Positions 62,963 through 64,000 of a stretch of DNA of 64,000 bases are shown piece by piece. The notes under the pieces are model-generated. The model ran no database searches and had not been told where the DNA came from. It worked only from the letters and a program-made list of their open reading frames with translations. Positions within the stretch are counted from its first letter, which is position 1, and each line of letters starts with the position of its first letter. The position numbers and the translations under genes are program-made. This DNA is from Psychrobacillus psychrodurans (GTDB lineage Bacteria > Bacillota > Bacilli > Bacillales_A > Planococcaceae). Where the stretch lies: the NCBI RefSeq assembly GCF_027563345.1, contig NZ_JAMKBK010000002.1. One strand, written 5' to 3'.

Positions 62963-63925
62963 ATGTGGAAAACAATTGTTAAACGTATTCTTGTAATGAT
63001 CCCACAATTGTTTGTACTTAGTCTCTTAATTTTCATTATGGCGAAATTTATGCCAGGTGATCCTTTCACGGGACTAATCACTCCAGAAACAGATCCTGCT
63101 AGGGTCGAAGAGCTTCGGATTAAAGCTGGTTTCTATGATCCATGGTATGTCCAATATGTGAATTGGATTGGAAATGCATTCCAAGGAGACTTCGGACGAA
63201 GTTATACATTTAACGTGCCAGTTGCTAATTTAATTGGAGACCGTGCGATGCATACATTATGGTTATCTTTACTTAGTGTCTTTTTATTGTATTTAATCGC
63301 AATTCCTTTAGGAGTATTAGCTGGTAGATACCACGATTCGTTCCTAGACAAATCGATTGTTTTCTATAGTTTTATCGTATATGCAATACCAACATTCATT
63401 TTAGGATTGATCAATCTGTTCTTCTTCGGCTATGAACTAGGTTGGTTTCCAACAAGTGGGACGGTGGATATCAAATACGAGTCGGGTACATTCGGTTACT
63501 TATGGAGTAAGTTCTACCATATTTTATTACCAGCGATTACGTATGCTTTACTTGCTACTACTGCAATCATTCAGTATTTACGTACGGAAATTATCGATTC
63601 AAAATCGATGGATTATGTTCGTACGGCGAGAAGTAAAGGTATTCCTATCAATAAAGTATACTCACGTCATATATTCCGTAACTCATTGTTACCGATTGCA
63701 GCTTTCTTAGGTTTCACGATCACTGGACTTTTAGCCGGATCTATCTTTATTGAAACCATTTTTGGGTATCCAGGTATGGGGAAATTGTTCATAGAGGCTA
63801 TAAATGGGCGTGATTACAGTGTAATTACAGCACTTGTTATGCTTTTTGGATTCTTAACATTATTAGGAAGTCTTTTATCCGATATCATCATGAGCATTGT
63901 TGACCCTCGAATTAGGATTGACTAA
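62963..63925 (+). CDS. oppB: Oligopeptide ABC transporter permease (OppB/DppB type)
   Basis: Membrane permease of 320 residues with six helices. The N-terminal KRILVMIPQLFVLSLLIFIM, the family motif FMPGDPF and the EAA-type loop DYVRTARSKGIPINKVYSRH identify it. The start is ATG 62963, immediately after oppF and eight bases after AAAGGAGG; an earlier in-frame GTG lies within oppF. The gene order D-F-B-C differs from B. subtilis app (D-F-A-B-C), so a substrate-binding protein must lie further downstream or elsewhere. Confidence 0.93.
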   Translation: MWKTIVKRILVMIPQLFVLSLLIFIMAKFMPGDPFTGLITPETDPARVEELRIKAGFYDPWYVQYVNWIGNAFQGDFGRSYTFNVPVANLIGDRAMHTLWLSLLSVFLLYLIAIPLGVLAGRYHDSFLDKSIVFYSFIVYAIPTFILGLINLFFFGYELGWFPTSGTVDIKYESGTFGYLWSKFYHILLPAITYALLATTAIIQYLRTEIIDSKSMDYVRTARSKGIPINKVYSRHIFRNSLLPIAAFLGFTITGLLAGSIFIETIFGYPGMGKLFIEAINGRDYSVITALVMLFGFLTLLGSLLSDIIMSIVDPRIRID

Positions 63926-63955
63926 CAAAAATAATGGATAAGGAGAGTCCGATTA

Positions 63956-64000
63956 ATGAAAAATACTGAAGCTATTGAAATATCAAAAGAGATGAAAGCA
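63956..64000 (+). CDS. oppC: Start of the next transporter gene, probably the OppC-type permease
   Basis: Fifteen codons are visible (MKNTEAIEISKEMKA), starting at ATG 63956 after AAGGAG and running off the window. The position after oppB and the polar N-terminus typical of OppC/DppC suggest the second permease. The sequence alone does not prove it. Confidence 0.55.
   Translation, partial: MKNTEAIEISKEMKA

Overview
The window is about 64 kb of low-GC Firmicute chromosome. Gene content, strong AGGAGG-type ribosome binding sites, a T-box leader, FapR, CtsR and WalR-type operators and SigH-type promoter elements all point to Bacillales. Protein similarity and the type of intergenic repeats suggest the Planococcaceae side (Psychrobacillus, Lysinibacillus or Sporosarcina relatives); this placement is inference. 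I see no rRNA, tRNA, CRISPR-Cas locus, prophage or transposase. Most genes are core chromosome genes whose order matches Bacillus subtilis neighbourhoods (hpf-secA-prfB-yvjA-cccB-ftsEX-ctpB-minJ, addBA, yisK-yisL, yitU-V-W, fabH-fabF followed by a peptide transporter).

Region 1 (1-11.5 kb) is branched-chain amino acid synthesis: the end of ilvD, then a leucine-specifier T-box leader followed by ilvB-ilvH-ilvC-leuA-leuB-leuC-leuD-ilvA. Two structured intergenic repeats interrupt the operon, between leuA and leuB and between leuC and leuD. The ilvA start looks damaged. Region 2 (11.5-16.7 kb) holds a CatE-like dioxygenase with a dyad operator, repeat-rich DNA, a chemoreceptor, a secreted NlpC/P60 endopeptidase with three WalR-type half-sites, and a PilZ protein. 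Region 3 (16.7-27.6 kb) holds hpf, secA, prfB with its programmed frameshift, a second chemoreceptor, a YitT-family protein, cytochrome c551, ftsE-ftsX and an EnvC-like M23 protein.

Region 4 (27.6-29.8 kb) is a 2.2-kb non-coding block: five copies of a foldable ~114-bp element alternating with arrays of a TTACTTGC core at 21-bp spacing. Region 5 (29.8-36.4 kb) holds a TlpA-like thioredoxin, ctpB, minJ, csbA, azlCD (minus strand), a VTT-domain membrane protein and signal peptidase I. Region 6 (36.4-46.9 kb) holds addB-addA, a DUF418 protein, yisK, yisL and a small membrane protein. Region 7 (46.9-55.5 kb) holds a membrane-anchored GH13-like protein lacking catalytic residues, a DDAH-like hydrolase, a YqcI/YcgG protein, a DUF3231 protein, DegV, a Cof-type phosphatase, an esterase, a YitW-type Fe-S assembly protein and Fnr. 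Region 8 (55.5-64 kb) holds a ClpB without its N-terminal domain behind a CtsR box, a DUF2929 protein, FapR-controlled fabH-fabF, and the start of an oligopeptide ABC transporter operon.

The most unusual signal is a set of four non-coding arrays (11605, 27993-29481, 36463, 46880) in which 8-bp cores recur every 21 bp with unrelated ~13-bp spacers. The cores differ between arrays, except that the arrays at 28 kb and 36 kb use the same core in opposite orientation. A second dispersed family (GGACGCTTTCC type) shows compensatory changes in its closing stem.
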